Below are positions 53,120-63,879 of a stretch of DNA of 64,000 nt, piece after piece (position 1 is the first letter of the stretch; every line of letters starts with the position of its first letter). A model generated the notes under the pieces. It had not been told where the DNA came from and searched no databases. It saw nothing but the letters and a program-made list of their open reading frames with translations. A program made the translations under genes and the position numbers. The DNA lies in NCBI RefSeq assembly GCF_024346755.1, contig NZ_AP024861.1, positions 310,001 through 374,000 of the forward strand. The letters are read 5' to 3'. Source of the DNA: Vibrio aerogenes (GTDB lineage Bacteria; Pseudomonadota; Gammaproteobacteria; Enterobacterales; Vibrionaceae).

Positions 53120-53373
53120 TGAGCGACAATATTCGTACTCAACAAGGTCGTGTTGTTAGTGACAAGATGGATAAGTCTATCGTTGTTTCTATCGAGCGTT
53201 TCGTAAAACACCCAATTTACGGAAAATTCGTTAAGCGCACGACTAAAGTTCACGCACATGATGAAAACAACGAGTGTGGTTTAGGCGATACCGTTGAAAT
53301 TCGTGAATGTCGTCCACTGTCTAAGACAAAGTCTTGGACATTGGTCAAAGTGGTAGAGAAAGCAAAAATCTAA
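53119..53373 (+). CDS. rpsQ: 30S ribosomal protein S17
   Basis: Primary 16S rRNA-binding protein of the body. The 84-residue OB-fold protein contains [14 protein letters not shown] and [17 protein letters not shown]. Last gene of the S10 operon, followed by a perfect terminator. Confidence 0.98.
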   Translation: MSDNIRTQQGRVVSDKMDKSIVVSIERFVKHPIYGKFVKRTTKVHAHDENNECGLGDTVEIRECRPLSKTKSWTLVKVVEKAKI

Positions 53374-53391
53374 TTTTTGCCTTCGAATAAG

Positions 53392-53428
53392 AAGCGGCTC
53401 CAATAATTTATGGAGCCGCTTGTTTTTT
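53392..53428 (+). terminator. S10 operon terminator
   Basis: Perfect 11-base stem AAGCGGCTCCA/TGGAGCCGCTT with an 8-base loop and GTTTTTT, 18 bases after rpsQ. Confidence 0.92.
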
Positions 53429-53454
53429 GACTACCCAATTAGAAAAAAGGGTGA

Positions 53455-53529
53455 TACAATTCGCATCCCTTTTTATAAGGCAGCCCGACCCGAGATGGGT
53501 CTAGTTTTAATATTTAGCGGAGCACTAAC
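53455..53529 (+). promoter_or_regulatory. spc operon promoter and leader region
   Basis: TACAAT at 53455-53460 is a plausible -10 element. TTGACT at 53427 is 22 bases away, too far to be its -35, so the -35 is unclear. The position, after the S10 terminator and about 70 bases before rplN, fits a separate spc promoter as in E. coli. Confidence 0.45.
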
Positions 53530-53901
53530 ATGATCCAAATGCAAAGTATGCTGGACGCAGCTGATAACTCAGGCGCTCGCAGCGTAATGTGTATTAAGGT
53601 TCTGGGTGGCTCTCACCGTCGTTATGCACATGTCGGTGACATCATCAAAATTACTGTGAAAGAAGCAATTCCACGCGGTAAAGTAAAAAAAGGTGATGTA
53701 CTGAAGGCGGTGGTAGTTCGCACCCGTAAAGGCGTACGTCGTCAAGACGGTTCTGTCATTCGCTTCGACCGTAATGCTTGTGTTTTGTTGAACAACACTA
53801 CCGAGCAACCAATCGGTACACGTATCTTTGGTCCAGTGACACGTGAACTTCGTAATGCGAAGTTTATGAAAATCGTCTCACTGGCTCCAGAAGTATTGTA
53901 A
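53530..53901 (+). CDS. rplN: 50S ribosomal protein L14
   Basis: Intersubunit bridge protein and docking site of the silencing factor RsfS. The 123-residue protein starts [17 protein letters not shown] and contains [20 protein letters not shown]. First gene of the spc operon. GGAG lies upstream of the ATG. Confidence 0.98.
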   Translation: MIQMQSMLDAADNSGARSVMCIKVLGGSHRRYAHVGDIIKITVKEAIPRGKVKKGDVLKAVVVRTRKGVRRQDGSVIRFDRNACVLLNNTTEQPIGTRIFGPVTRELRNAKFMKIVSLAPEVL

Positions 53902-53912
53902 GGAGCGCAAAG

Positions 53913-54230
53913 ATGGCAGCAAAAATCCGTCGTAATGACGAAGTAATTGTTCTTGCCGGTAAAGATAAAGGCAAGAAAGGTAAAGTAACTAAGGTTCTTA
54001 CTACTGGTAAAATCTTTGTTGAAGGTATCAACCTTGTAAAAAAACACCAAAAGCCTGTTCCGGCTTTGGGTATTCAAGGTGGGATCGTTGAGCAAGAAGC
54101 GGCGATTGATGCGTCGAATGTTGCAATCTTCAATGACAAGACTGGTAAAGCGGACCGTGTAGGTTTTCGTTTCGAAGATGGAAAGAAAGTACGTTTCTTT
54201 AAATCTAACGGCGAAACTGTTTCTAACTAA
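53913..54230 (+). CDS. rplX: 50S ribosomal protein L24
   Basis: Assembly initiator at the tunnel exit. The 105-residue protein has the KOW motif region [17 protein letters not shown] and ends near [11 protein letters not shown]. It lies 11 bases after rplN. Confidence 0.98.
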   Translation: MAAKIRRNDEVIVLAGKDKGKKGKVTKVLTTGKIFVEGINLVKKHQKPVPALGIQGGIVEQEAAIDASNVAIFNDKTGKADRVGFRFEDGKKVRFFKSNGETVSN

Positions 54231-54256
54231 GAATTTGAGTAATTTGGAGTTCTACT

Positions 54257-54796
54257 ATGGCGAAACTGCATGATTACTACAAGTCGTCTGTAGTCGCTGA
54301 ACTGACCAAACAGTTCAGTTACACAAGCGTCATGCAAGTCCCTAGGATTGAGAAAATCACCCTGAATATGGGCGTTGGTGAAGCAATCAACGACAAGAAG
54401 CTTCTGGAAAATGCAGCAGCGGATATGGCGATAATTTCTGGTCAAAAGCCATTAATTACAAAAGCTCGTAAATCTGTTGCAGGCTTCAAAATTCGTGAAG
54501 GCTACCCAATCGGTTGTAAAGTAACCTTGCGTGGCGAACGTATGTGGGATTTTTTAGAGCGTTTAATTTCTATTGCTCTTCCACGTGTACGTGACTTCCG
54601 TGGTGTTAGCGCGAAATCCTTTGATGGACGCGGTAACTACAGCATGGGCGTTCGCGAGCAAATCATCTTCCCGGAAATCGACTACGATAAAGTCGATCGT
54701 GTACGCGGCTTGGACATCACTATTACGACGTCTGCAGCGAGCGATGAGGAAGGCCGTGCTCTGCTGGCTGCCTTTAACTTCCCATTCCGTAAGTAA
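54257..54796 (+). CDS. rplE: 50S ribosomal protein L5
   Basis: 5S rRNA-binding protein contacting P-site tRNA. The 179-residue protein contains [17 protein letters not shown] and the C-terminal [19 protein letters not shown]. In E. coli the S8 repressor binds mRNA near the rplE start; the 26-base gap before it here may hold the same site but was not resolved. Confidence 0.98.
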   Translation: MAKLHDYYKSSVVAELTKQFSYTSVMQVPRIEKITLNMGVGEAINDKKLLENAAADMAIISGQKPLITKARKSVAGFKIREGYPIGCKVTLRGERMWDFLERLISIALPRVRDFRGVSAKSFDGRGNYSMGVREQIIFPEIDYDKVDRVRGLDITITTSAASDEEGRALLAAFNFPFRK

Positions 54797-54813
54797 GGTG
54801 AAGGGTTACTGTT

Positions 54814-55119
54814 ATGGCTAAACAATCAATGAAAGCACGTGAAGTTAAGCGTGCAAAGCTTGTAGCTAAGTACGCAGAAAAGCGTGCTGCGCTGAAAGCA
54901 ACTATTAATGATGTCAACGTGTCTGAAGAAGAACGTTGGGACGCGGTTCTTAAACTACAAACGCTTCCTCGTGATTCTAGTGCATCCCGTCAGCGTAATC
55001 GTTGTAACCAAACTGGTCGTCCACACGGTTACTTACGTAAATTCGGTTTGAGCCGTATCAAAGTTCGTGAAGCTTGCATGAAAGGCGAGATTCCTGGACT
55101 TCGTAAGGCTAGCTGGTAA
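54814..55119 (+). CDS. rpsN: 30S ribosomal protein S14, non-zinc type
   Basis: Head protein near S3 and S10. The 101-residue form without the CxxC zinc knuckle, starting [16 protein letters not shown] and containing [21 protein letters not shown]. This is the long gammaproteobacterial type rather than the zinc-binding short type. Confidence 0.98.
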   Translation: MAKQSMKAREVKRAKLVAKYAEKRAALKATINDVNVSEEERWDAVLKLQTLPRDSSASRQRNRCNQTGRPHGYLRKFGLSRIKVREACMKGEIPGLRKASW

Positions 55120-55148
55120 TTGCCACTTAATCATTTGGAGTAAAGTTT

Positions 55149-55541
55149 ATGAGCATGCAAGATCCGATTTCGGATATGCTGACCCGTATTCGTAATGGTC
55201 AGGCAGCAAACAAAGTTGCTGTAAAAATGCCTTCTTCAAAGCTTAAAGTTGCAATTGCTGCACTACTTAAAGCTGAAGGTTATATCGAAGATTACGCTGT
55301 TGAAAGCGAAGCTAAGCCTGAACTGGAAGTTACGTTAAAGTATTTCCAGGCTAAACCTGTTATCGAAGTAATCCAACGAGTATCTCGTCCAGGATTGCGA
55401 GTTTATAAGAAGAAAGATGATCTTCCTTCTGTAATGGGTGGTTTAGGTGTTGCTGTCGTTTCCACTTCCAAGGGTCTGATGTCAGACCGTGCTGCGCGTA
55501 AAGCAGGTCTTGGTGGTGAAATCATTTGCTACGTAGCTTAA
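55149..55541 (+). CDS. rpsH: 30S ribosomal protein S8, spc operon repressor
   Basis: Primary binder of 16S helix 21 and translational repressor of the spc operon. The 130-residue protein starts [18 protein letters not shown] and ends with the rRNA-binding [13 protein letters not shown] and the GGEIICYVA strand. Confidence 0.98.
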   Translation: MSMQDPISDMLTRIRNGQAANKVAVKMPSSKLKVAIAALLKAEGYIEDYAVESEAKPELEVTLKYFQAKPVIEVIQRVSRPGLRVYKKKDDLPSVMGGLGVAVVSTSKGLMSDRAARKAGLGGEIICYVA

Positions 55542-55557
55542 TTTAAAGGAGTAGGAT

Positions 55558-56091
55558 ATGTCTCGTGTTGCAAAAGCACCTGTCGCTATTCCAGCTGGCG
55601 TAGAGGTGAAATTAAACGGCCAAGAAATCACTGTAAAAGGTGCTAAAGGGGAATTAACCCGCGTATTTAATGACGCAGTGGTTGTTGCTCAAGAAGAAAA
55701 TCAACTGACATTTGGTCCTCGCGATGGCTTTGCTAATGCATGGGCTCAAGCTGGTACTGTACGTGCACTTGTGAACAATATGGTTTCAGGTGTTACTGAG
55801 GGCTTCACTAAGAAGCTGGTACTGAAAGGTGTTGGTTACCGTGCCGCAATGAAAGGTAATTCTGTAGCCCTTACACTTGGTTTCTCTCATCCTGTTGAGC
55901 ATGAGCTGCCATCGGGTATTAAAGCAGAATGTCCAAGCCAGACTGAAATTGTAATTACAGGTTGTGATAAACAACTTGTAGGTCAGGTTGCTGCAGATAT
56001 TCGTGCTTATCGTGAGCCAGAGCCTTATAAAGGTAAAGGTGTTCGTTACGCAGATGAAATTGTGCGTACTAAAGAAGCTAAGAAGAAGTAA
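55558..56091 (+). CDS. rplF: 50S ribosomal protein L6
   Basis: Located at the base of the L7/L12 stalk near the EF-G site. The 177-residue protein has two similar domains and the C-terminal signature [15 protein letters not shown]. Changes here give gentamicin resistance in E. coli; no truncation is seen. Confidence 0.98.
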   Translation: MSRVAKAPVAIPAGVEVKLNGQEITVKGAKGELTRVFNDAVVVAQEENQLTFGPRDGFANAWAQAGTVRALVNNMVSGVTEGFTKKLVLKGVGYRAAMKGNSVALTLGFSHPVEHELPSGIKAECPSQTEIVITGCDKQLVGQVAADIRAYREPEPYKGKGVRYADEIVRTKEAKKK

Positions 56092-56100
56092 GGTAACACT

Positions 56101-56454
56101 ATGGATAAGAAAGCATCTCGCATCCGTCGTGCCACTCGTGCACGTCGTAAGATTGCAGAACTGGGTGCAACTCGCCTAGTCGTACACCGTACTCCTCGTC
56201 ACGTGTACGCACAAGTGATTGCAGCTAACGGCTCTGAGGTTATCGCAGCAGCTTCTACTGTAGAAAAAGCGATCCGTGAGCAAGTGAAGAATACTGGTAA
56301 CGTTGATGCGGCAAAAGCTGTAGGTAAAGCTATTGCTGAGCGCGCACTTGAAAAAGGCGTTGCTGAAGTTGCATTTGATCGTTCTGGTTTCCAATACCAC
56401 GGTCGAGTAGCGGCGCTGGCAGAATCTGCCCGCGAAGCTGGTCTGAAATTCTAA
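56101..56454 (+). CDS. rplR: 50S ribosomal protein L18
   Basis: 5S rRNA-binding protein of the central protuberance. The 117-residue protein has a basic N-terminus ([18 protein letters not shown]) and the conserved [21 protein letters not shown]. Nine bases after rplF. Confidence 0.98.
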   Translation: MDKKASRIRRATRARRKIAELGATRLVVHRTPRHVYAQVIAANGSEVIAAASTVEKAIREQVKNTGNVDAAKAVGKAIAERALEKGVAEVAFDRSGFQYHGRVAALAESAREAGLKF

Positions 56455-56468
56455 GGTAGGGTTGGAAG

Positions 56469-56969
56469 ATGGCTAAAGAACAACAACAAGCTAGTGATTT
56501 GCAAGAAAAGCTGATCGCTGTTAACCGTGTATCAAAGACGGTTAAAGGTGGTCGAATCATGAGCTTCACTGCACTAACAGTCGTTGGTGACGGTAATGGT
56601 CGAGTAGGTTTTGGTTACGGTAAAGCCCGTGAAGTTCCTGCTGCGATTCAAAAAGCAATGGAAAAAGCGCGTCGCAATATGACGACTATCGCGCTGAACG
56701 AAGGCACTCTTTTCCACCCGGTTAAAGGTCGCCATTCGGGCTCTAAAGTTTATATGCAGCCAGCGGCTGAAGGTACGGGTGTTATCGCAGGTGGTGCGAT
56801 GCGTGCGGTACTGGAAGTTGCAGGTGTTCACAACGTTCTGTCTAAAGCATATGGTTCTACAAACCCAATCAATATCGTTCGTGCAACGATTGATGCATTA
56901 GGTAGCATGAAGTCACCAGAAATGGTTGCAGCTAAACGTGGTCTGACTGTTGAATCTATTTCGGAGTAA
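56469..56969 (+). CDS. rpsE: 30S ribosomal protein S5
   Basis: Decoding-fidelity protein at the mRNA entry channel. The 166-residue protein has the double-stranded RNA-binding-like N domain with [16 protein letters not shown], the spectinomycin loop region, and [16 protein letters not shown]. No resistance-type deletion of the loop is apparent. Confidence 0.98.
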   Translation: MAKEQQQASDLQEKLIAVNRVSKTVKGGRIMSFTALTVVGDGNGRVGFGYGKAREVPAAIQKAMEKARRNMTTIALNEGTLFHPVKGRHSGSKVYMQPAAEGTGVIAGGAMRAVLEVAGVHNVLSKAYGSTNPINIVRATIDALGSMKSPEMVAAKRGLTVESISE

Positions 56970-56976
56970 GAACACC

Positions 56977-57153
56977 ATGGCAACTATTAAAGTAACACAA
57001 ACTAAAAGCTCAATTGGTCGCCTGCCAAAGCACAAAGCGTGTCTTAAAGGTTTGGGCCTTCGTAAAATCAACCACACTGTTGAACTTGAAGATACACCGT
57101 GTATTCGCGGTATGATCAACAAGGTCAACTACATGGTTAAAGTTGAGGAGTAA
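56977..57153 (+). CDS. rpmD: 50S ribosomal protein L30
   Basis: Small 58-residue protein contacting 5S rRNA region helices. The start at 56977 gives [19 protein letters not shown], the known N-terminus; the longer frame from 56950 overlaps rpsE. AAGAACACC precedes it, a weak ribosome site. Confidence 0.97.
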   Translation: MATIKVTQTKSSIGRLPKHKACLKGLGLRKINHTVELEDTPCIRGMINKVNYMVKVEE

Positions 57154-57158
57154 TCAGA

Positions 57159-57593
57159 ATGCGTTTGAATACTCTATCACCGGCTGCGGGTTCAAAACCT
57201 TCTAAGAAGCGTTTGGGACGTGGTATCGGTTCTGGCCTTGGTAAAACTGGTGGTCGTGGCCACAAAGGTCAAAAATCACGTTCAGGCGGTAAAGTTCGTG
57301 CTGGTTTTGAAGGCGGTCAAATGCCATTGAAACAGCGCTTACCAAAATTTGGCTTTACCTCACGGAAAAGTTTGGTATCTGCTGAAGTTCGCTTAAGTGA
57401 ATTAGCTAAAGTAAATAGCGATGTTGTAGACTTAAACAGTCTTAAAGCTTCTAATGTAATTACTAAGAAAATTGAATATGTAAAAATTGTTCTTTCTGGT
57501 GAGATTGCTAAAGCTGTTACTGTTAAGGGTCTACGAGTAACTAAAGGCGCTAAAGCTGCTATCGAAGCTGCAGGCGGTAAAGTCGAGGAATAA
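57159..57593 (+). CDS. rplO: 50S ribosomal protein L15
   Basis: Late assembly protein of 144 residues. The glycine- and arginine-rich N-terminal extension ([18 protein letters not shown]) threads into 23S rRNA; the C-terminal globular part contains [18 protein letters not shown]. Confidence 0.98.
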   Translation: MRLNTLSPAAGSKPSKKRLGRGIGSGLGKTGGRGHKGQKSRSGGKVRAGFEGGQMPLKQRLPKFGFTSRKSLVSAEVRLSELAKVNSDVVDLNSLKASNVITKKIEYVKIVLSGEIAKAVTVKGLRVTKGAKAAIEAAGGKVEE

Positions 57594-57611
57594 TCTCGAG
57601 ACGAGGTACAG

Positions 57612-58946
57612 ATGGCTAAGAAACCAGGACAAGATTTTCGTAGTGCTCAGAGCGGCTTGAGCGAATTAAAGTCGCGCTTATTGTTCGTATTAGGTGCGCT
57701 TTTAGTGTTCCGAGCAGGCTCTTTTGTGCCGATCCCTGGTATTGACGCAGCTGTACTTGCCGAATTGTTCGAACAGCAAAAAGGCACTATTGTAGAAATG
57801 TTTAACATGTTCTCCGGTGGTGCTCTTTCGCGTGCATCTATATTAGCATTGGGCATTATGCCGTATATTTCGGCATCAATTGTTGTCCAGTTGCTAACTG
57901 TAGTTCATCCGGCGTTAGCTGAACTCAAGAAAGAGGGTGAGGCTGGGCGTCGTAAGATTAGCCAATATACGCGCTATGGCACGCTTGTACTTGCTACATT
58001 CCAGGCTCTGGGGATTGCGACAGGCCTCCCGAATATGGTCTCTAATCTGGTCGTTATTGATCAAACCATATTCACGTTTATCGCAACGGTCAGTTTAGTA
58101 ACCGGCACCATGTTCTTGATGTGGTTAGGTGAACAAATTACAGAGCGAGGAATTGGTAATGGTATTTCATTACTGATTTTTGCCGGGATTGTAGCAGGAT
58201 TGCCTAAAGCAATCGGACAAACAATAGAGCAAGCGCGTCAAGGTGAACTACATGTACTTCTTTTGTTGCTGATTGCGGTAATTGCTTTTGCTGTTATATA
58301 TTTTGTGGTCTTCATGGAGCGTGGTCAACGGCGTATCGTTGTTAACTATGCAAAGCGTCAACAAGGCCGTAAAGTATTTGCAGGACAAAGTACGCATTTG
58401 CCATTGAAAATTAACATGGCAGGTGTAATTCCCGCAATTTTTGCATCAAGTATTATCTTATTTCCGGGCACTCTAGCACAATGGTTTGGGAATAGTGGTG
58501 ATGGTTCGGCATTTAGCTGGTTAACCAAAGTTTCTTTGGCATTAAGCCCAGGACAGCCGCTTTACGTTATACTTTATGCTGCAGCAATAATATTCTTCTG
58601 CTTCTTCTATACGGCATTAGTGTTTAATCCGCGGGAGACAGCAGATAATCTGAAGAAGTCAGGTGCGTTCGTACCCGGAATCCGCCCTGGTGAACAGACA
58701 GCGAAGTATATAGATAAGGTGATGACACGTCTAACCCTCGCAGGTGCGTTGTATATTACCTTCATCTGTCTGATTCCACAGTTCATGATGATCGCATGGA
58801 ATGTTCGTTTCTATTTCGGCGGTACATCCCTACTGATTGTAGTGGTTGTTATCATGGACTTTATGGCACAGGTACAGACTCATATGATGTCAAGTCAATA
58901 TGATTCTGTGTTGAAGAAAGCAAATCTGAAAGGCTATGGCCGTTAA
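57612..58946 (+). CDS. secY: Protein translocase subunit SecY
   Basis: Channel subunit of the SecYEG translocon. The 444-residue protein has ten membrane helices; the plug region [14 protein letters not shown] follows the first helix. [33 protein letters not shown] and [16 protein letters not shown] are conserved. Length agrees with E. coli (443). It is followed by rpmJ as in other gammaproteobacteria. Confidence 0.98.
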   Translation: MAKKPGQDFRSAQSGLSELKSRLLFVLGALLVFRAGSFVPIPGIDAAVLAELFEQQKGTIVEMFNMFSGGALSRASILALGIMPYISASIVVQLLTVVHPALAELKKEGEAGRRKISQYTRYGTLVLATFQALGIATGLPNMVSNLVVIDQTIFTFIATVSLVTGTMFLMWLGEQITERGIGNGISLLIFAGIVAGLPKAIGQTIEQARQGELHVLLLLLIAVIAFAVIYFVVFMERGQRRIVVNYAKRQQGRKVFAGQSTHLPLKINMAGVIPAIFASSIILFPGTLAQWFGNSGDGSAFSWLTKVSLALSPGQPLYVILYAAAIIFFCFFYTALVFNPRETADNLKKSGAFVPGIRPGEQTAKYIDKVMTRLTLAGALYITFICLIPQFMMIAWNVRFYFGGTSLLIVVVVIMDFMAQVQTHMMSSQYDSVLKKANLKGYGR

Positions 58947-58973
58947 TTCAGATTTCATTTACGGAGTTTAGCA

Positions 58974-59087
58974 ATGAAAGTTCGTGCTTCCGTTAAAAAA
59001 ATCTGCCGTAACTGTAAAATTATTAAGCGCAACGGTGTTGTTCGTGTAATTTGCAGTGAGCCTAAGCATAAACAGCGTCAAGGCTAA
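58974..59087 (+). CDS. rpmJ: 50S ribosomal protein L36, zinc-binding form
   Basis: A 37-residue protein starting [15 protein letters not shown]. The C-x2-C-x12-C-x4-H zinc site is complete at C11, C14, C27 and H32, so this is the zinc-type paralogue. ACGGAG precedes the ATG by 8 bases. Last gene of the spc operon. Confidence 0.96.
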   Translation: MKVRASVKKICRNCKIIKRNGVVRVICSEPKHKQRQG

Positions 59088-59116
59088 GTAAGCAGAAATT
59101 TTTACTTGAAAAAACA

Positions 59117-59147
59117 AGGTTGGTCGAGTATATTCCTCGGCCTACCT
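59117..59147 (+). terminator. Hairpin between spc and alpha operons
   Basis: AGGTTGGTCGAG pairs with CTCGGCCTACCT, with one mismatch and one wobble, followed by TTT. It may attenuate spc transcription before rpsM. Confidence 0.6.
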
Positions 59148-59238
59148 TTTGCGTGCAAAAGAAGTAATATTCCGCAACGTATCCTCAGCGGGCTTTGTTG
59201 CGGATAGTTTCTTATCAGAGTACTAGGAGTGAATAGTG
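59146..59238 (+). promoter_or_regulatory. Alpha operon leader (S4-binding pseudoknot region)
   Basis: Two perfect stems lie upstream of rpsM: CTTTTGC/GCAAAAG (59146-59161) and TCCGCAAC/GTTGCGGA (59171-59204). The rpsM start is GUG, as in E. coli. In enterics S4 represses this operon by trapping the ribosome at such a nested pseudoknot. The fold here is inferred from position and stems. Confidence 0.65.
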
Positions 59239-59592
59239 GCCCGTATAGCAGGCATTAACATTCCTGATCACAAACACGCCGTAATTGCTTTAACAGCAAT
59301 TTATGGTATCGGTAAAACTCGCTCAAAAGCTATTTTAGCTGATGTCGGGATCGCTGAAAGTGTTAAGATCAGTGAACTAAATGAACAACAGATTGATCAA
59401 CTGCGTGAAGGTGTAGCTAAGTACACTGTAGAGGGTGATCTTCGTCGTGAAGTTTCCATGAATATCAAGCGTCTGATGGACCTTGGTTGTTATCGTGGTC
59501 TTCGTCATCGTCGCAGTCTACCACTACGTGGACAGCGTACTAAAACCAATGCTCGCACCCGTAAGGGTCCGCGTAAGCCGATCAAGAAATAA
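59236..59592 (+). CDS. rpsM: 30S ribosomal protein S13
   Basis: Head protein forming intersubunit bridges and contacting P-site tRNA. The 118-residue product starts with GTG ([17 protein letters not shown]) and ends with the tRNA-contacting basic tail [18 protein letters not shown] lies 8 bases upstream. First gene of the alpha operon. Confidence 0.98.
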   Translation: MARIAGINIPDHKHAVIALTAIYGIGKTRSKAILADVGIAESVKISELNEQQIDQLREGVAKYTVEGDLRREVSMNIKRLMDLGCYRGLRHRRSLPLRGQRTKTNARTRKGPRKPIKK

Positions 59593-59605
59593 TCGGGAAG
59601 GGTAA

Positions 59606-60001
<396 letters not shown>

Positions 60002-60033
60002 CGTTTCGTTTCTAGGAAAACTGGAGAAAGATC

Positions 60034-60654
60034 ATGGCAAGATATTTGGGTCCTAAGCTGAAGCTTAGTCGTCGCGAAGGCACAGACTTGTTCCTTAAGT
60101 CTGGTATTCGTGCGGTTGATACCAAGTGTAAAATAGATAACGCACCAGGTGTACACGGCGCTCGTCGCGGTCGTCTATCTGATTATGGCGTTCAGCTTCG
60201 TGAGAAGCAAAAAGTCCGTCGTATGTACGGCGTTCTTGAGAAACAATTCCGTAACTACTATAAAGAAGCTGCCCGTCTTAAGGGTAATACTGGTGAAAAC
60301 TTGCTTCAGCTTCTTGAAGGTCGTTTAGATAATGTTGTATATCGTATGGGATTTGGTGCAACTCGTGCTGAAGCCCGTCAGCTGGTTAGCCATAAAGCTA
60401 TTTTGGTTAACGGCAAGGTAGTCAACATTCCTTCTTTCAATGTTACGGCAGACGACGTTGTTTCTATTCGTGAGAAAGCGAAAAAGCAATCTCGCATTAA
60501 AGCAGCTTTAGAAGTTGCAGAACAACGCGAAAAACCAACTTGGATTGAAGTAGATGCAGGTAAGATGGAAGGTACGTTCAAGCGTCTGCCAGAACGTTCA
60601 GATCTATCAGCTGACATCAACGAACAATTGATCGTCGAGCTTTACTCTAAGTAA
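60034..60654 (+). CDS. rpsD: 30S ribosomal protein S4, alpha operon repressor
   Basis: Initiates 30S body assembly, contributes to decoding fidelity and represses the alpha operon. The 206-residue protein starts [16 protein letters not shown] and has the S4 RNA-binding domain [20 protein letters not shown] at about 94-113. Confidence 0.98.
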   Translation: MARYLGPKLKLSRREGTDLFLKSGIRAVDTKCKIDNAPGVHGARRGRLSDYGVQLREKQKVRRMYGVLEKQFRNYYKEAARLKGNTGENLLQLLEGRLDNVVYRMGFGATRAEARQLVSHKAILVNGKVVNIPSFNVTADDVVSIREKAKKQSRIKAALEVAEQREKPTWIEVDAGKMEGTFKRLPERSDLSADINEQLIVELYSK

Positions 60655-60678
60655 GGTTTAAACTAAAGAGAGGACACA

Positions 60679-61671
60679 ATGCAGGGTTCTGTAACAGAAT
60701 TTCTTAAGCCACGTCTTGTTGATATTGAACAAATTAGCTCGACACACGCAAAAGTAACTCTTGAGCCATTAGAGCGTGGTTTTGGCCATACTCTTGGTAA
60801 TGCACTTCGCCGTATTCTTCTATCTTCTATGCCAGGTTGTGCTGTGACAGAAGTAGAGATTGAAGGCGTACTACACGAGTACAGCACGAAAGAAGGTGTT
60901 CAGGAGGATATTCTTGAGATTCTTCTCAATCTTAAAGGGTTGGCTGTTCGCGTTGCCGAAGGCAAAGATGAAGTGTTTATTACATTACATAAATCAGGCT
61001 CGGGCCCTGTTGTTGCAGGTGACATTACCCATGATGGTGATGTTGAGATCGTAAACCCGGAACACGTGATTTGTCATCTTACTGATGATAATGCCGAAAT
61101 CGCAATGCGTATTAAGGTTGAGCGTGGTCGGGGTTATGTTCCGGCTTCTGCCCGTATTCATACTGAAGAAGATGAGCGTCCTATTGGTCGTTTGCTTGTA
61201 GACGCAACATATAGCCCGGTAGATAAGATTGCCTACGCTGTTGAAGCGGCTCGTGTAGAGCAGCGTACTGATTTAGACAAACTTGTCATTGATATGGAGA
61301 CAAATGGCACTATTGAACCTGAGGAAGCCATCCGACGCGCAGCAACAGTTCTTGCTGAGCAATTGGATGCATTCGTAGATCTTCGTGATGTACGTGTTCC
61401 TGAGGAGAAAGAAGAGAAGCCAGAATTCGATCCGATCCTATTGCGTCCTGTAGACGATCTTGAACTAACAGTTCGCTCTGCTAACTGTTTGAAAGCAGAA
61501 GCGATTCACTACATCGGTGATCTTGTACAACGTACTGAAGTTGAGCTATTGAAAACTCCAAACTTGGGTAAAAAATCTCTGACAGAGATTAAAGATGTAT
61601 TGGCTTCACGTGGTCTTTCTCTGGGTATGCGCCTGGAAAACTGGCCGCCAGCATCTATTGCTGAAGATTAA
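60679..61671 (+). CDS. rpoA: RNA polymerase alpha subunit
   Basis: Scaffold of core RNA polymerase. The 330-residue protein has an N-terminal dimerisation domain (1-235, with [18 protein letters not shown]) and a C-terminal domain (250-325, with [13 protein letters not shown] and [12 protein letters not shown]) that binds UP elements and activators such as CRP. The last residues are PPASIAED, against PPASIADE in E. coli. Confidence 0.98.
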   Translation: MQGSVTEFLKPRLVDIEQISSTHAKVTLEPLERGFGHTLGNALRRILLSSMPGCAVTEVEIEGVLHEYSTKEGVQEDILEILLNLKGLAVRVAEGKDEVFITLHKSGSGPVVAGDITHDGDVEIVNPEHVICHLTDDNAEIAMRIKVERGRGYVPASARIHTEEDERPIGRLLVDATYSPVDKIAYAVEAARVEQRTDLDKLVIDMETNGTIEPEEAIRRAATVLAEQLDAFVDLRDVRVPEEKEEKPEFDPILLRPVDDLELTVRSANCLKAEAIHYIGDLVQRTEVELLKTPNLGKKSLTEIKDVLASRGLSLGMRLENWPPASIAED

Positions 61672-61694
61672 TCGATATTAGTTAGAAGGATTAG

Positions 61695-62069
<375 letters not shown>

Positions 62070-62093
62070 GGTAGTTCTTAAAATTATGATAGA

Positions 62094-62119
62094 AACCGGG
62101 CACTTGCCCGGTTTTTTAT
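62094..62119 (+). terminator. Alpha operon terminator
   Basis: Perfect 8-base stem AACCGGGC/GCCCGGTT, ACTT loop and a T run, 24 bases after rplQ. Confidence 0.92.
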
Positions 62120-62235
62120 TATCTGTCTCTCAAAACTATTTTTGATGGAAGTCGTCATTTTGGAAGAGTGCTTTGGTGCTCAGATATCAAGCGACTTTCT
62201 ATGATTGAATACGTTCAAAGCAGGTTGATATAAAA

Positions 62236-62264
62236 ATACCCGAGATACGAAGCATCCCGGGTAT
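62236..62264 (-). terminator. fklB terminator
   Basis: ATACCCGAGAT/ATCCCGGGTAT (one mismatch), followed on the minus strand by TTTTATATC, 26 bases beyond the fklB stop. Confidence 0.75.
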
Positions 62265-62290
62265 TTCAGACGACAACAAAATTTAAAAAA

Positions 62291-62911
62291 TTAAAGAATG
62301 TCGAGTAACTCAACTTCAAATACAAGTGCTGAGAATGGTGGGATTGCAGCACCTGCGCCACGCTCACCATAAGCCAGTTCATGAGGAATATATAGCTTCC
62401 ACTTTGAACCAACTTTCATTAATTGCAAAGCTTCAACCCAACCTTTGATGACACCGGTCACTGGAAACTCAGCTGGCTGTCCACGTGTCACTGAGCTATC
62501 GAAAACAGTTCCATCGATAAGTTGACCATGATAATGCACACGAACTGATTTATCTGAAGTAGGAATTTCACCTTCTCCATCAGATAATACTTCATACTGA
62601 AGACCCGAGTCTAAAACAGTTATTTCAGGACGAAGTGCGTTGTCTTTCAAAAATGATTCACCTTCTGCACTTGCAGCTTTGGCTGCTGCTTCTTGAGCTT
62701 CCTGAGCTTGATTATGAATTTCCTGAAGTGCATTGTTAATTTCATCAATTTCGATTGCTGGTTGAGAACCAGTTAATGCTGTTGCAATACCTGCTGCAAT
62801 TGCATCAACGCTCAGCCCTTGAAGACCGCTGCCAGCAAGTTGCTGACCCATTTGCAGGCCTATACCATAACTTGCTTTTTCAGCTACTGTTTCAAACTTA
62901 ATGTCAGACAT
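62291..62911 (-). CDS. fklB: FKBP-type peptidyl-prolyl isomerase FklB
   Basis: Proline isomerase of the FkpA/Mip group without a signal peptide, so cytoplasmic. The 206-residue protein has an N-terminal helical dimerisation segment (about 1-95, GIGLQMGQQLAG) and a C-terminal FKBP domain (about 110-206) with VRVHYHGQLIDGTVFDSS, GWVEALQLM and IPHELAYGERGAG. It is divergent from the OapA-like gene, the same neighbour as in E. coli (ytfB). Confidence 0.93.
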   Translation of the reverse strand: MSDIKFETVAEKASYGIGLQMGQQLAGSGLQGLSVDAIAAGIATALTGSQPAIEIDEINNALQEIHNQAQEAQEAAAKAASAEGESFLKDNALRPEITVLDSGLQYEVLSDGEGEIPTSDKSVRVHYHGQLIDGTVFDSSVTRGQPAEFPVTGVIKGWVEALQLMKVGSKWKLYIPHELAYGERGAGAAIPPFSALVFEVELLDIL

Positions 62912-63234
62912 GACTTTGTCTCTCTTCGTCGTTAAAACGCAACAGGATACCAGTTATTCAGGCTTTAGGAAATCATAAGCCTGACCAAGTTATTTATTGC
63001 ATAGAGATCTCGTAATAACTGAGATTTAAATCCGCTTTTATCATAATACTGTTAGTCTTCAAGATATTTTTCTATTCCTCTGTACTCAAAAGTCAGGAAT
63101 TTTTATACTGGTAAACAAATTGCTGTCGTATATGTATCTGATGAAAGACTTCTTACGTATTATGGTCTGGCTATAATAAACAAGCATAAGAGTCAGTTTG
63201 AATTGTGGCTGGGCTAGTGGGAGAGCGAAGAGCG
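62912..63234. other. Divergent promoter region between fklB and the OapA-like gene
   Basis: This 323-base AT-rich gap shows no gene. TATAAT at 63172-63177, about 58 bases before the rightward start, is a possible -10 element; no matching -35 was identified. Confidence 0.4.
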
Positions 63235-63825
63235 ATGAAGCGTCGTCATAGAAAAGAAACAAATGGTTCCGGACGTTTATCTTTGAGAGCAAAAATTTTG
63301 GCTGCAGAAAAACTAAGGATTGTTCATTTACTCCATTCATTGTGGACAAACCTGCCTCAGTCTCACCGGCGGCTCCTTTCTTTTCTGATTCCTGCTTTTG
63401 TTCTGTTAATCATTATCCCCTGGCCTCGGTCTGACTCTCCTGAACTTCAGAATGCAGGTGTGGGACGCCAGCGTGTTGAACTTGAGCTCGATAATCCTGA
63501 AATCTTGAGTGATCATCAGTCTTCTTCATTCGAATCAGTTTCTGACCCGAATAAACATACCAATACAGCCTGGATTGCTTACAAAATTCAGGAAGGTGAT
63601 ACGCTTTCGAATTTTTTCAGGAAAAACCGTCTGCCTTTGGCTGATTTAAACGCCTTACTCAAGATAGAGGGGTCTGAAAAGCCATTAAGTGATATCAAGC
63701 CGGGACAGTTGATTCGGTATAAACTCACTAAAAAAGGACAACTGGACATATTACAACTGGAAAGAAAAGAACAGTCTGTGATGTTTTTCCGTTTGTCCGA
63801 TGGTGGATTTGGTCGTAGTAAGTAA
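63235..63825 (+). CDS. OapA-like LysM-type cell-envelope protein
   Basis: A 196-residue bitopic protein. A basic N-terminal segment (MKRRHRKETNGSGRLSLR) is followed by a membrane helix near residues 51-64 (LLSFLIPAFVLLII) and an extracytoplasmic LysM-like/OapA domain from about 115 (AYKIQEGDTLSNFFRKN) to 185. It matches the opacity-associated protein A group, as E. coli YtfB, a peptidoglycan-binding division-linked protein. ATG at 63235 is preferred; a GTG at 63205 would add ten residues. Confidence 0.8.
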   Translation: MKRRHRKETNGSGRLSLRAKILAAEKLRIVHLLHSLWTNLPQSHRRLLSFLIPAFVLLIIIPWPRSDSPELQNAGVGRQRVELELDNPEILSDHQSSSFESVSDPNKHTNTAWIAYKIQEGDTLSNFFRKNRLPLADLNALLKIEGSEKPLSDIKPGQLIRYKLTKKGQLDILQLERKEQSVMFFRLSDGGFGRSK

Positions 63826-63844
63826 AGAGCAAGCCTGATTGTGA

Positions 63845-63878
63845 AGCCGTGTATAAAATAATACACGGCTTTTTGTTT
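63845..63878. terminator. Bidirectional terminator at right end
   Basis: Perfect 10-base stem AGCCGTGTAT/ATACACGGCT with loop AAAATA and a following T run, between two convergent genes. Confidence 0.88.
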
Positions 63879-63879
63879 A

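Noticed and set aside
53427..53460. TTGACT plus TACAAT as a complete spc promoter
   Set aside because: The spacer would be 22 bases, outside the usual 16-18; only the -10 is retained as a candidate.
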